A DNA stretch of 64,000 bases from Thauera chlorobenzoica (GTDB taxonomy: Bacteria; Pseudomonadota; Gammaproteobacteria; Burkholderiales; Rhodocyclaceae): positions 2,356,001 through 2,420,000 of the forward strand of contig NZ_CP018839.1 in assembly GCF_001922305.1 (NCBI RefSeq), given 5' to 3'. The position numbers and the translations under genes were made by a program. Below are positions 1-10,254 of the stretch, piece after piece (position 1 is the stretch's first letter; the number at the start of each line of letters is the position of its first letter). The notes beneath the pieces were generated by a model. It made no database searches. It was not told the DNA's origin and saw nothing but the letters and a program-made list of their open reading frames with translations.

Positions 1-848
1 GGAAGGTGGGCTTCGTCGCCGCGCTCGGCTATGGCTTCGTCGTCGGCATCGGCGTCACCCTGCTGGTGAGGAAGCTGGTGTCGGGGCGAAGCGGCATCGT
101 CGCCAATACCAAACAGAGCGTGAACCGGCTGTTCACCGTGCCGCTGATCTTCGCCGCGGCGCTGCTCAGCTTCGCCCACGGCTCGAACGACGTCGCCAAC
201 GCGGTCGGGCCGCTGGCGGCGATCGTCGATGTCGTTACCCACGAGGGCGTCATCAGCAAGGCGGCGGCGATCCCCACCTGGGTGATGATGGTCGGTGCGG
301 TCGGGATTGCGCTCGGGCTGGCGCTGTTCGGCCCCAAGGTGATCCGCACGGTGGGCTCGGAGATCACCGAGCTCGACCAGATGCGGGCCTATTGCATCGC
401 AATGGCAGCGACGATCACGGTGATCGTCGCCAGCCAGTTCGGCCTGCCGGTCAGCTCGACCCACATCGCGGTGGGCGGGGTGTTCGGGGTGGGCTTTCTG
501 CGCGAGTACCTCAAGAGCAATTACGACCGGATGCTGTCCGAGATCAAGGCGCACCACCCCGAAGGCGATCAGGTGGCGATCGAAGGCTTCATCGCGCGCT
601 TCGAAAAAGCCTCAGTGGAAGAAAAAGGGGTGATGCTGCGCGATCTCAAGGAGCGTTCGAAGAACGCCGAGGACCCCGCGCATTTTTCCAAGGGCGAGCG
701 CAAGAACCTGAAGAAGGTCTACCGCCGCGAGCTGGTCAAGCGTTCGCAGCTGCTGCGCATCGCCGCCGCCTGGGTGATCACCGTGCCGGCCTCGGCGCTG
801 ATGGCGGCGATCCTCTTCTTCACCATCCGCGGCATGATGGTGTCTTGA
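1..848 (+). CDS. PiT-family inorganic phosphate transporter, C-terminal part (5' end outside window)
   Basis: This is the C-terminal part of an inner-membrane PiT phosphate permease, which takes up phosphate with a coupling cation. The frame is open from the first base, so the true start lies upstream of the window; the GTG at 6 is internal. Two family signatures are visible: the first repeat around FAHGSNDVANAVGP and the second around GLPVSSTHIAVGG, followed by a long charged cytoplasmic stretch and a final membrane segment. The two inverted signature repeats are diagnostic of PiT. What lies upstream cannot be seen; a DUF47/PhoU-like partner is common next to such genes but is not shown here. 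Confidence 0.93.
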   Translation, partial: KVGFVAALGYGFVVGIGVTLLVRKLVSGRSGIVANTKQSVNRLFTVPLIFAAALLSFAHGSNDVANAVGPLAAIVDVVTHEGVISKAAAIPTWVMMVGAVGIALGLALFGPKVIRTVGSEITELDQMRAYCIAMAATITVIVASQFGLPVSSTHIAVGGVFGVGFLREYLKSNYDRMLSEIKAHHPEGDQVAIEGFIARFEKASVEEKGVMLRDLKERSKNAEDPAHFSKGERKNLKKVYRRELVKRSQLLRIAAAWVITVPASALMAAILFFTIRGMMVS

Positions 849-882
849 GCCCGGCGGCCGGGCGGGGGCAGGTGTTGCGCGC

Positions 883-1224
883 ATGAACCTGGCTGAAATC
901 GCCGCGCTGCTGGCGCTGGGCGGGGTGGCGTGGTTCTGGCTCGACAGCCTCAAGGCGCGCGAGGCCGGGGTGCTGGCAGCACGGCGCGCCTGCGCGCGCG
1001 AAGGGGTGCAGTTCCTCGACGAAACCGTCGTCGGCCGCGGCCTCCGTCTGGCGCGCGACGAGCGTGGCCACATGGTGCTGCGGCGCGCCTATGAGTTCGA
1101 ATACTCGCTCACCGGCAATGACCGCCATCACGGCAGCGTGGTGCTCGAAGGGCGGGAGGTGACGCTGGTCGATGTGAGCGCCCATCGACCGCCGGCGTCG
1201 GCGGTCGTCGTCGATCTGCGCTGA
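883..1224 (+). CDS. DUF3301 domain protein
   Basis: A 113-residue protein with one N-terminal membrane segment (about residues 4-22, containing WFWLDS) followed by a soluble domain. The sequence matches the DUF3301 pattern as I know it: a WxDS motif, then an AARRAC motif, then a YEFEYS motif and a short beta-rich end. No biochemical function is established for the family. It begins 34 bp after the phosphate transporter and is probably cotranscribed with it. The ATG at 883 gives the full family length. Confidence 0.8.
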   Translation: MNLAEIAALLALGGVAWFWLDSLKAREAGVLAARRACAREGVQFLDETVVGRGLRLARDERGHMVLRRAYEFEYSLTGNDRHHGSVVLEGREVTLVDVSAHRPPASAVVVDLR

Positions 1225-1234
1225 AGCTGCCCGC

Positions 1235-1867
1235 TCAGCTGCGGCGATGTTCGATGGCGCGCAGGAATTCGGCGCGCGACTGGGGCGAGCGTTCGAATTC
1301 GCCGCAGAAGGCCTGGGTGATCACGCGCTCGTCGCCGCGCCGGTCCTCGCCGAGAAGCAGGCACAGCTGTTCGGCTTCGATCACGCACGCCGCACCGGCG
1401 GCCTTGCCGTGCGTCATCAGGGCTTCGGCGATGTCGCGCGTCATCCATTCCTGGTAAGTGAAGCGGTGCCCGATCGCATCGACGAGGCGGGCGATGCGGC
1501 CGAAGCCGTGAAGCCGTCCTCCCGGCAGGTAGGCGACGTGGGCAAGGCCGCGGAAAGGCACGAGGTGGTGTGGACAGACGCCATGCACGGCGATGCCGCG
1601 CACCACCACCATGTCCCGGCGCGGGTCCTCGAAGCCGTCGCCGAGCACTTCGGCCGGATCGAGGTCGTAGCCGCCGAGCAGGCGGTGCTGCCACAGCTCG
1701 CGCACGCGCTGGGCGGTGCGCCCGGTGTGCGAAGTGTCGGGCGCGACGCCGCAGGCGCGCAGCAGATCGAGCACGGCCTGCTCGAACGCGGCGGGGTCGA
1801 AGTCGCCGCTGCGGGCGATCCCTATTGTCCGTGGCCGGGGAGTGGCCGGGGGTTCGTGTGTGTCCAT
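1235..1867 (-). CDS. folE: GTP cyclohydrolase I
   Basis: GTP cyclohydrolase I converts GTP to 7,8-dihydroneopterin triphosphate, the first step of tetrahydrofolate (and pterin) synthesis, in the cytoplasm. The 210-residue protein keeps the three zinc ligands in the expected spacing: Cys98 and His101 in the CPHH motif, and Cys169. The residue before the HH pair is Pro rather than the Glu of the E. coli CEHH motif. GRIARLVD corresponds to the conserved SKLARLVD segment. The ORF is open 45 codons further upstream, but that extension is Arg/Gly-rich and unlike the family, so I chose the ATG at 1867. It converges on the DUF3301 gene and is divergent from the next gene. Confidence 0.92.
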   Translation of the reverse strand: MDTHEPPATPRPRTIGIARSGDFDPAAFEQAVLDLLRACGVAPDTSHTGRTAQRVRELWQHRLLGGYDLDPAEVLGDGFEDPRRDMVVVRGIAVHGVCPHHLVPFRGLAHVAYLPGGRLHGFGRIARLVDAIGHRFTYQEWMTRDIAEALMTHGKAAGAACVIEAEQLCLLLGEDRRGDERVITQAFCGEFERSPQSRAEFLRAIEHRRS

Positions 1868-2000
1868 GGCTGCATGTCTGGCGGCACCTGTGCGCCGGGA
1901 GTTCCGATGATACGCGCCCCCGCTGCCGATGCCGACCGCTTCGCGGATTGCCTCTGCGCCAGCGGGTGGGCACAATGGGCGCCTTTTCACGGTGCCCCTC

Positions 2001-2771
2001 ATGACTCCTTCCGACTCCGTCCTGCCCGCCGACCCGCTCGCCGCGCAGGTCGACGACGCCGCCCAGCGTCAGGCCGCGCGGCTGGCGCAGGATGCGTTTG
2101 CACGCGTGTTCCGCCTCAGCGTGTCGGAAAGCGATGCGGCCCGTCGCAAGGGGGTGGCCGAACTGCACGCGGAGCTGCGCGACTGGGCCGTTGCCGGAGC
2201 GGGCGAGGAAGCGCGCGCGTTGCGCCTGGCCCTGCTGCTGTCCGGGATGGACCAGTGGGGGCTGGCGTGGAGCCAGGCCTTCGGGTTGGTGGCGATCCCC
2301 GGCCTGAGCGAACTGGTCGGCGCCTTGCGTACCGGGCTCGATGCGCAGGCCGAGGCACGCTTTCTGCGACAGTTCGAGGCGCTCGCTACGGCCGAGGAGC
2401 GCGCCATCGATTTCAAGGTGGAGCTGCGCCGGGGCCTTCACCTGGCCTTGTGGCACGCTGCGATCGCCGCCGAAGACCGCGACCAGGCGCTGCGCCTGGC
2501 CGGCCAGCTCGGCAGCCAGCTGCTGGCCCTGGTGCGCGACATGCCGCAGGCCGGCTGGCGCCTGGTCGCCGACGCCCTCGCCTTCATCCAGATCCGTTGC
2601 CTGGCCGATGGCCTTGCCGCCGAAGGGGTGGCCCAGGAGGCGACCCAGGCCTTGTTCGCCGCGCTCGCGCGCGAATTGCCGAAAGCGCTCGGCGAGCGCG
2701 TGATGGCCCACGCCGCGCGTGCGGTGATCGCCTGGCAGCAGGCCGAACACGCCGCCGGGCAGGTGCACTGA
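2001..2771 (+). CDS. Hypothetical helical protein upstream of yaeQ
   Basis: A 256-residue protein that I do not recognise. It is rich in Ala, Leu, Arg and Glu and looks almost wholly alpha-helical, with no signal peptide, no clear membrane span and no cysteine cluster. Its stop overlaps the yaeQ start by one base (TGATG at 2769-2773), so the two are translationally coupled. The ATG at 2001 was preferred to an in-frame GTG/ATG further upstream because the extra 24 residues overlap the folE control region and look non-coding. Coupling to YaeQ is the only functional hint. Confidence 0.75.
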   Translation: MTPSDSVLPADPLAAQVDDAAQRQAARLAQDAFARVFRLSVSESDAARRKGVAELHAELRDWAVAGAGEEARALRLALLLSGMDQWGLAWSQAFGLVAIPGLSELVGALRTGLDAQAEARFLRQFEALATAEERAIDFKVELRRGLHLALWHAAIAAEDRDQALRLAGQLGSQLLALVRDMPQAGWRLVADALAFIQIRCLADGLAAEGVAQEATQALFAALARELPKALGERVMAHAARAVIAWQQAEHAAGQVH

Positions 2772-3337
2772 TGGCGCTCAAGGCCACGATCTTCAAGGCC
2801 GAGATCCAGGTCGCCGACATCGACCGCGGCCACTATGCCGACTATGCGCTGACCCTGGCGCGCCACCCGTCGGAAACCGACGAGCGGATGATGGTGCGCC
2901 TGCTCGCGTTTGCGCTGTTCGCCGACCCTATGCTCGGTTTCGGCAAGGGCTTGTGCGTCGATGATGAACCCGACCTGTGGCAGAAGGATCTGACCGGTGC
3001 CATCGAGCGCTGGATCGACGTCGGCCAGCCCGACGAGAAGTGGGTGCGCAAGGCCTGCGGGCGGGCCCGAGAAGTGGTCGTCGTCGCCTACGGGCGCGCG
3101 CTCGAGGTGTGGTGGAACGGTGTCCGGGGGCGGCTCGAGCGCCAGCCCGGGCTGCAGCTGATCGCGCTCGACCGCGACGCCAGCGCCGAGCTGGCGAAGC
3201 TCGCCGAGCGCACGATGCGCCTGCAGTTCAGCATCCAGGACGGCCAGGTGTGGGTCACCAACGGGCGCGCCACGGCGAGCATCGAGCCGCGCTGGCTGGT
3301 AGGCGAGCGGCGGCGGGTCGAAGGCTCAGGCGACTGA
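2771..3337 (+). CDS. yaeQ: YaeQ family protein
   Basis: The 188-residue protein matches the YaeQ family along its length: a start of MALKATIFKAEIQVAD type, a middle FADPMLGFGKGLC segment, a DEPDLWQ segment and a WIDVGQPDE segment. YaeQ has a fold related to the PD-(D/E)xK nucleases; the enterobacterial member was found as a suppressor of RfaH loss, but no reaction is established. It follows the unknown helical gene with a one-base overlap. Its last 12 bp overlap the end of the convergent GGDEF/EAL gene. Confidence 0.9.
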   Translation: MALKATIFKAEIQVADIDRGHYADYALTLARHPSETDERMMVRLLAFALFADPMLGFGKGLCVDDEPDLWQKDLTGAIERWIDVGQPDEKWVRKACGRAREVVVVAYGRALEVWWNGVRGRLERQPGLQLIALDRDASAELAKLAERTMRLQFSIQDGQVWVTNGRATASIEPRWLVGERRRVEGSGD

Positions 3338-6300
3338 GGGTTCGAGCCGGGGGCTGTCGCGATCGGCGTGCCATGACAGCCAGCCGGCGATGTGCTCGGC
3401 TGGCATCGGCCGCGCGATACCATAGCCCTGGCCGAGGCGGCAGCCGAGTGCGCGCAGCGCGGCAGCGTGCTCGGGCGTTTCCACCCCTTCGGCGATGACC
3501 TCGCGGCCGAAGGCCTCGGCGAGCTGGATCACGCTCTGCACGATGGCGCGGTCGTCAGCGTCCTCGAGCATGTCGAGCACGAAGCTGCGGTCGATCTTCA
3601 GGCGGTCGACCGGGAGCTGGCGGAAATATTTCAATGATGCGTAACCGGTGCCGAAGTCGTCCAGCGCCAGGCGCACGCCCAGGGCGTGGCAGGTGCGCAG
3701 GGCCTCGAGCGCGGTGTCCATGTCGTCGATCGCGGTGGATTCGAGGATTTCGAGCTCGAGCTGGTGCGGTCGCACTTCGGGGTGGCGGGCAAGAAGCTGC
3801 TTGAGTCGTTCGGGAAAATCCGGCTGCAGCAGATGGTTGGCGCCGATGTTGACGCTGGCCGACAGCGGATGTCCGGCGTGCGCCCAGGCTTCGATCTGGC
3901 TCAGTGCGGTGTCGATCACCCACTCTCCGAGGGCGGTTTCGAGCGCCGTGCCTTCGATATAGGACAGGAAGCTGGCGGGCGGCAGCAGGCCTTCTTCGGG
4001 GTGCAGCCAGCGGATCAGCGCCTCGGTGCCGATGATTTCGCCGGTGACCATGTTCACCTGGGGTTGGTAATAAAGGATGAACTCGCGCGCCTGCAATGCC
4101 TGCTCGAGCCGGGTGTAGCGCTGCCTGCGGTTGATCAGTTCCACTTCGATCCCCGGATCGAACATCTGGATGCAGTTGCGCCCGTGCTGCTTGGCCCGGT
4201 ACATCGCCTGGTCGGCGTGGCGCAGCAAGGTGTCGGGGTCGGCGTCGTCCTCCGGGAACAGCGTCGCGCCGATGCTGACCGATACGGCGATGGTCTCGGT
4301 GCCGATCCGGATGGGGGCGCTGACCGCATCCAGTACGCGTTCGAGCACCTTGGTGTTGACCACTTCCTCGAGCAGCAGGACGAACTCATCGCCGCCGAGC
4401 CGGGCCACGGTGTCGCTGCCGCGCAGCATGGTCGTCAGCCGCTGGACGGTGGTCACCAGCACGCGGTCGCCGATTTCGTGCCCGTAGCTGTCGTTGATCG
4501 GCTTGAATTCGTCGAGGTCGAGTACGCACACGGCGAGCGGCCTGCCGCTGCGCCGGGCACGGCTGATGGCCTGGCGCAGGCGCTCGTCGAGCAGGCGGCG
4601 GTTGGGCGCGCCGGTGAGCGGGTCGAAGTGGGCGATGCGCTTGAGTTCCTCTTCGTGGCGCTTGAGGCGGCTGATATCCACGAACACCGCCACGTGGTGG
4701 CTCAGCAGCCCGTTGTCGTCCTTGACCCTGCTGATGGAGAGGATTTCGGCATATTCCTCGCCGTTTTTGCGCCGGTTCCAGATTTCACCCTGCCAGTGGT
4801 CGGTCTCGTTCAGCGCCGCCCACATCCTGCGGTAGAACTCGGTGTCGTGCCGCCCGGAGCGCAGGATGGAGGGCGTTGTGCCGAGGGCTTCCTCGCGGGT
4901 ATACCCGGTGATGCGGGTGAAGGCGGGGTTGACGTCGATGATCCGGTTGTCGGCGTCGGTGATGACGATCGCCTCGTAGCTGCTGGAGAACACGTTGGCC
5001 GCCAGGCGCAGCCTTTCTTCGTTGCGCTTGCGCCCCGAGATGTCGATCTGGGCACCGACCACCAGCTGCGGGCGGCCGGCGTCGTTGTGTCGCAACACCA
5101 GCGCGCGGTCGTGCACCCAGACCCAGTGCCCGGCCTGGTGGCGCAGGCGCAGGTCCTGTTCGTAGTATGAGGTTTCGCCGTTCAGGTGGCCGACCAGGGC
5201 GGTTTCGACCCGGGCCAGATCGTCGGGATGGACGAGGGTACGCCATCGGTCAAGGTTGAGCGTGAGGCGCTCTTCGCCGCCCAGGCCGAGCATCTCCGCC
5301 CAGCGCCGGTCGACCCGGCGCTCACCGCTGCCGACGTCCCATTCCCAGCTGCCGGCACGGGTGGCTTCGACGATGTTGCCCAGGTGCCGGTGTTCGAATT
5401 CCAGTTCGGCGGCGAGGGTCTTCATCCGGATATGCGCCCACAGCAGGCGCAACAGCAGCAGGACGAGGGCGGCTGTGGCCAGCGCGACGGCGAGCAGCTT
5501 GAAGCGGTAGCGCGTCCACACGTCGTCCCAGGTGAACACGGGGGCGGCCTCGAACGGCGGCAGGCGCAGTTCGCGCAGGAGGGTTTCGACGTCCGAGTAG
5601 TCGGCCGCCACGGTGAAACCCTGGATCGCGGCGGCTTGTGCGGCGGGGTGTTCGGCGGGCAGCAGCAGCGCGAGGGCGCCGATCTTGCGGACCATGCTTT
5701 CGTCGGCGTGGGGTAGGGCGACGAGCGGCCACTCCGGGTAGAGGCGGGTGGAGGCGACGTAGGGGTAGTTGGGCGGGGACTGGCGGTTGATGACCTGGAG
5801 GGCGGAGACTTCGGGGTGTCCTTCGCGGATCAGCTGCTCGAGGAGCCCGGTGCGGATGAAGGCGGCATCGGCTTCGCCGGCGATCACGGCGAACACGGCG
5901 CTGTCCTGTTCCTGGTCGAGGGGCTTGAGGCGCAAGGTTTCCGGACCGACGCCGGCGGCCTTGAGCTCGAGCGCCTGGGCGGCAAAGGTGGCGAGGAAAT
6001 TGGCGCTGGAAGTGGCGATGACCTTGCCCTTGAGGTCTTCGAGGCGGCGGATCGCCGGGTTGTCCGAACGGGCGACGATGACCCCGCCGTAGGTCGAGAC
6101 CGGGCGGCCGTAGTCCAGGTTGACCTGGGTTGCGATCGCGCCGGAGAGCTCGTTTTCTGCCCGCAGGGCGATGAAATGCGCCGGGTTGGTGAGGACCAGA
6201 TCGAGCTCGTGACCTTGCAGCGCGGCCTGCATTTCGGCCTGGTCGAGAACGCGCAGGCGGACCTCTCGACCCCCTAGTCCGTCGCTGAGATAGTCCGCGA

Positions 6301-6442
6301 AAGGGCGCCAGGCGGCCTCGATGATGGGTTTCGGGCGGAGGGCGAAGACGCCCAGTGTGAGCGGCGCTGCGTCCGCGGCGGCGGCCATCCCGGCGCAAAG
6401 GGCAAGCACGAGCGCGCTGAAGTATCGGAGCAAACGCGTCAT
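3326..6442 (-). CDS. PhnD-like sensor / PAS / PAS / GGDEF / EAL protein
   Basis: A 1038-residue membrane protein with a dual c-di-GMP output. An N-terminal signal or anchor (residues 1-25) precedes a periplasmic domain of about 265 residues resembling the phosphate/phosphonate/phosphite-binding PhnD family (segments LTNPAHFIALR, RRLEDLKGKVIA and EADAAFIRTG). A membrane span at about 315-335, two PAS domains, a GGDEF domain (GGDEF at 683-687) and an EAL domain (EAL at 807-809, with DDFGTGYASL and IAEGVET) follow. The catalytic motifs of both output domains look intact, so it may be bifunctional or switch between synthesis and hydrolysis. The inference is that a small periplasmic anion or similar ligand controls c-di-GMP. 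It stands alone and converges on yaeQ. Confidence 0.9.
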   Translation of the reverse strand: MTRLLRYFSALVLALCAGMAAAADAAPLTLGVFALRPKPIIEAAWRPFADYLSDGLGGREVRLRVLDQAEMQAALQGHELDLVLTNPAHFIALRAENELSGAIATQVNLDYGRPVSTYGGVIVARSDNPAIRRLEDLKGKVIATSSANFLATFAAQALELKAAGVGPETLRLKPLDQEQDSAVFAVIAGEADAAFIRTGLLEQLIREGHPEVSALQVINRQSPPNYPYVASTRLYPEWPLVALPHADESMVRKIGALALLLPAEHPAAQAAAIQGFTVAADYSDVETLLRELRLPPFEAAPVFTWDDVWTRYRFKLLAVALATAALVLLLLRLLWAHIRMKTLAAELEFEHRHLGNIVEATRAGSWEWDVGSGERRVDRRWAEMLGLGGEERLTLNLDRWRTLVHPDDLARVETALVGHLNGETSYYEQDLRLRHQAGHWVWVHDRALVLRHNDAGRPQLVVGAQIDISGRKRNEERLRLAANVFSSSYEAIVITDADNRIIDVNPAFTRITGYTREEALGTTPSILRSGRHDTEFYRRMWAALNETDHWQGEIWNRRKNGEEYAEILSISRVKDDNGLLSHHVAVFVDISRLKRHEEELKRIAHFDPLTGAPNRRLLDERLRQAISRARRSGRPLAVCVLDLDEFKPINDSYGHEIGDRVLVTTVQRLTTMLRGSDTVARLGGDEFVLLLEEVVNTKVLERVLDAVSAPIRIGTETIAVSVSIGATLFPEDDADPDTLLRHADQAMYRAKQHGRNCIQMFDPGIEVELINRRQRYTRLEQALQAREFILYYQPQVNMVTGEIIGTEALIRWLHPEEGLLPPASFLSYIEGTALETALGEWVIDTALSQIEAWAHAGHPLSASVNIGANHLLQPDFPERLKQLLARHPEVRPHQLELEILESTAIDDMDTALEALRTCHALGVRLALDDFGTGYASLKYFRQLPVDRLKIDRSFVLDMLEDADDRAIVQSVIQLAEAFGREVIAEGVETPEHAAALRALGCRLGQGYGIARPMPAEHIAGWLSWHADRDSPRLEPSVA

Positions 6443-6611
6443 CGCCCGTCGTGGCCTCCTGCCGCAGTGGCGGGAGCGGTGACGGGCATGTGGGCTGGCA
6501 GCAGGCGCATTTCGACACTCTTGTCATTCGGGCGGCGCGATGATAACGCATGGCGCCGCCGCGGTTCGTGACCGAACGCACGAATTGCTGTCATTCGGAT
6601 GGGCTAAGGGC

Positions 6612-8540
<1,929 letters not shown>

Positions 8541-8617
8541 GGCAGGCGGGCCGTAGAAGTGGCAAAGGGCAGCAGCGCTGCGAAGCCGCGATTATCGGCG
8601 ATTCGGCGCGGCAAATG

Positions 8618-8638
8618 AAAAAAGCGGCTCATGGCCGC
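8618..8638 (-). terminator. Second terminator-like hairpin after the cold-shock gene
   Basis: On the minus strand a 5-bp GCGGC/GCCGC stem with a 5-base loop is followed by six T residues. It lies 33 bp beyond the stronger terminator and may act as a back-up before the helicase gene. Confidence 0.5.
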
Positions 8639-8670
8639 AGGGCTGCGCGCCTGCATGCTTGCGGCGCCAC

Positions 8671-8700
8671 AAAAGCAAAAACGCGGCCTCTGGCCGCGTT
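8671..8700 (-). terminator. Rho-independent terminator of the cold-shock gene
   Basis: On the minus strand a perfect 9-bp stem (AACGCGGCC / GGCCGCGTT) with a 3-base loop is followed by a T-rich tail. It begins 24 bp after the cold-shock protein stop codon. Confidence 0.85.
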
Positions 8701-8723
8701 TCCGGATAACCGAAGCGAGTCGA

Positions 8724-8933
8724 TTACAGCGGGCGGATGTTGGCCGCCTGCAGACCCTTCGGGCCGGTCTTGACTTCGAATTCCACACGCTGGTTTTCAG
8801 CCAGGCTCTTGAAGCCCTTGCTCTGGATTTCGGAGAAGTGGGCGAAGAGGTCGTCGCCACCGCCTTCCGGAGTGATGAAGCCGAAGCCCTTGGCGTCGTT
8901 GAACCACTTGACGGTACCGGTTTGAGTGCTCAT
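8724..8933 (-). CDS. Cold-shock domain protein, CspA family
   Basis: A 69-residue single-domain RNA/DNA-binding protein. The RNP1 motif KGFGFI is at residues 15-20 and RNP2 (LFAHF) at 29-33, within the standard CspA layout starting TGTVKWFND. Such proteins melt RNA secondary structure and act as antiterminators or translation enhancers. It has its own strong terminator and a long candidate 5' leader of about 145 nt, as known for cold-induced csp genes. Whether this copy is cold-induced or constitutive cannot be told from the protein alone. Confidence 0.95.
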   Translation of the reverse strand: MSTQTGTVKWFNDAKGFGFITPEGGGDDLFAHFSEIQSKGFKSLAENQRVEFEVKTGPKGLQAANIRPL

Positions 8934-8946
8934 TTGCGTTCCATAT

Positions 8947-8968
8947 AAAAAATTGCGGGCTCGCGCCC
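8947..8968 (-). promoter_or_regulatory. Hairpin plus T-run in the csp leader
   Basis: In the minus-strand leader, 14 bases before the csp start codon, a GGGC-GCGA-GCCC hairpin with a GNRA-type loop is followed by GCAA and six T residues. It resembles a weak intrinsic terminator placed where it could modulate read-through or ribosome access. The stem is only 4 bp, so it may be only a stability element. Confidence 0.4.
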
Positions 8969-9085
8969 TGAGAATGCAGGAACGATCAAGAAACGTAATC
9001 AGGAGGCATCAGACCGGCACGCGTTCTCTTGGAACACGCTGGGTAACCACCAGAACAACCACTGCTTGAATCGACTGCGAACGGC

Positions 9086-9115
9086 ACGATACACGGTTTT
9101 CACCGCTTGGGTGAA
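9086..9115 (-). promoter_or_regulatory. Candidate csp promoter
   Basis: On the minus strand TTCACC (-35) and TATCGT (-10) are separated by 18 bp. Transcription from here would give a leader of about 145 nt, similar to the long cold-shock leaders known from cspA. The hexamers are imperfect. Confidence 0.4.
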
Positions 9116-9194
9116 TTTATTTGCTGCGCCCGGGGAAAAATTTCTTTGACCGGGGTGGGATAATCGCAGGCTCGACAGTTCTGTGGATTTCCCC

Positions 9195-10130
9195 ATGCCC
9201 ATCCAGTGGTTTCCAGGCCATATGGCCTCGGCGCGCAAGAAAGCGGCCGAAGCCATGGCCGCGATCGACGTCGTCATCGAAGTCACCGACGCCCGTCTGC
9301 CCGAGGCCAGCAGCAACCCCATGATCGTCGAGTTGCGCCGGTTTCGTAATCGCCCTTGTCTGAAGCTGCTGAACAAGTCCGATCTGGCCGATCCGGTAGC
9401 GACCAGCGCGTGGATGGACTTCTACAACCGTCAGCCGGGGGTCAGGGCGGTGGCGATCTCGGCCAAGAATGCGGCCGAGGTTGCCCGCGTCCCGGCGCTG
9501 TGCCGGCAGCTTGCACCACACCGCGACGACGGCACCAAGCCGCTGCGGATGATGATCATGGGCATTCCCAATGTCGGCAAATCGACGCTGATGAATGCCC
9601 TGCTCAAGCGCAAGGTGGCGAAGGTCGGCGACGAGCCGGCGGTGACCAAGCACCAGCAGACGCTCGACCTGGGGCCGGGAATGACGCTGACCGACACTCC
9701 CGGCATGATGTGGCCGAAAATCGACTACGACGCCGACGGCTACATGCTTGCCGCCAGCCATGCGATCGGGCGCAATGCAGTGATCGACGAGGAAGTGGCG
9801 GCCTTTCTGGGCGAAATCCTGATTGCGCGCTACCTGCCCCTGCTCGCTGCGCGCTACCGGCTCGAACCGGCAATGCTGGCCGGTTTCGACGGTCCGGCTC
9901 TGGTAGAGGCAGTCGGCCGCCGCCGCGGCTGCCTGGTGAAGGGCGGCGGGCTGGACCTGGAAAAGGCGGCGCAGATCCTGCTCCAGGATTACCGCGACGG
10001 CGTGCTGGGCCGGATCAGCCTGGAAACGCCACAGACACGCGCGCAGATGATCGCTGCTGCCGATGCGGCGCGGGCCGCGGCCCGGGGCCCGGATGGCGCC
10101 GCGCCGGATGCCGGCAGCGTTGCCGGCTGA
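9195..10130 (+). CDS. Ribosome biogenesis GTPase, YlqF/RbgA type
   Basis: A 311-residue circularly permuted GTPase of the YlqF/RbgA family. The G motifs appear in the permuted order: NKSD (G4) at 60-63, SAK (G5) at 89-91, GIPNVGKS (G1) at 123-130 and DTPG (G3) at 167-170. The family helps late assembly of the 50S subunit in Gram-positives; the proteobacterial role is less clear. I chose the ATG at 9195 because the family starts with the MPIQWFPGHM motif; a GTG at 9183 would add only four residues. The gene is divergent from the cold-shock gene. Confidence 0.9.
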   Translation: MPIQWFPGHMASARKKAAEAMAAIDVVIEVTDARLPEASSNPMIVELRRFRNRPCLKLLNKSDLADPVATSAWMDFYNRQPGVRAVAISAKNAAEVARVPALCRQLAPHRDDGTKPLRMMIMGIPNVGKSTLMNALLKRKVAKVGDEPAVTKHQQTLDLGPGMTLTDTPGMMWPKIDYDADGYMLAASHAIGRNAVIDEEVAAFLGEILIARYLPLLAARYRLEPAMLAGFDGPALVEAVGRRRGCLVKGGGLDLEKAAQILLQDYRDGVLGRISLETPQTRAQMIAAADAARAAARGPDGAAPDAGSVAG

Positions 10131-10254
10131 AGGCAGCCGGCGCGGCAATGGCGGAGCTCGTCGCGGCAGCGGCCTCGCTGGTGGGCGCTCGCTGGCGAGG
10201 GCGGGGCTGCCAGTTTGCTATCATTGCAACGAACAGACTTCGATATCGCGACCG

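Noticed and set aside
1247..2770. Very long plus-strand open frame running into yaeQ
   Set aside because: It is antisense to folE, is Arg/Gly/Pro-rich and only the last 188 codons (yaeQ) resemble any family.
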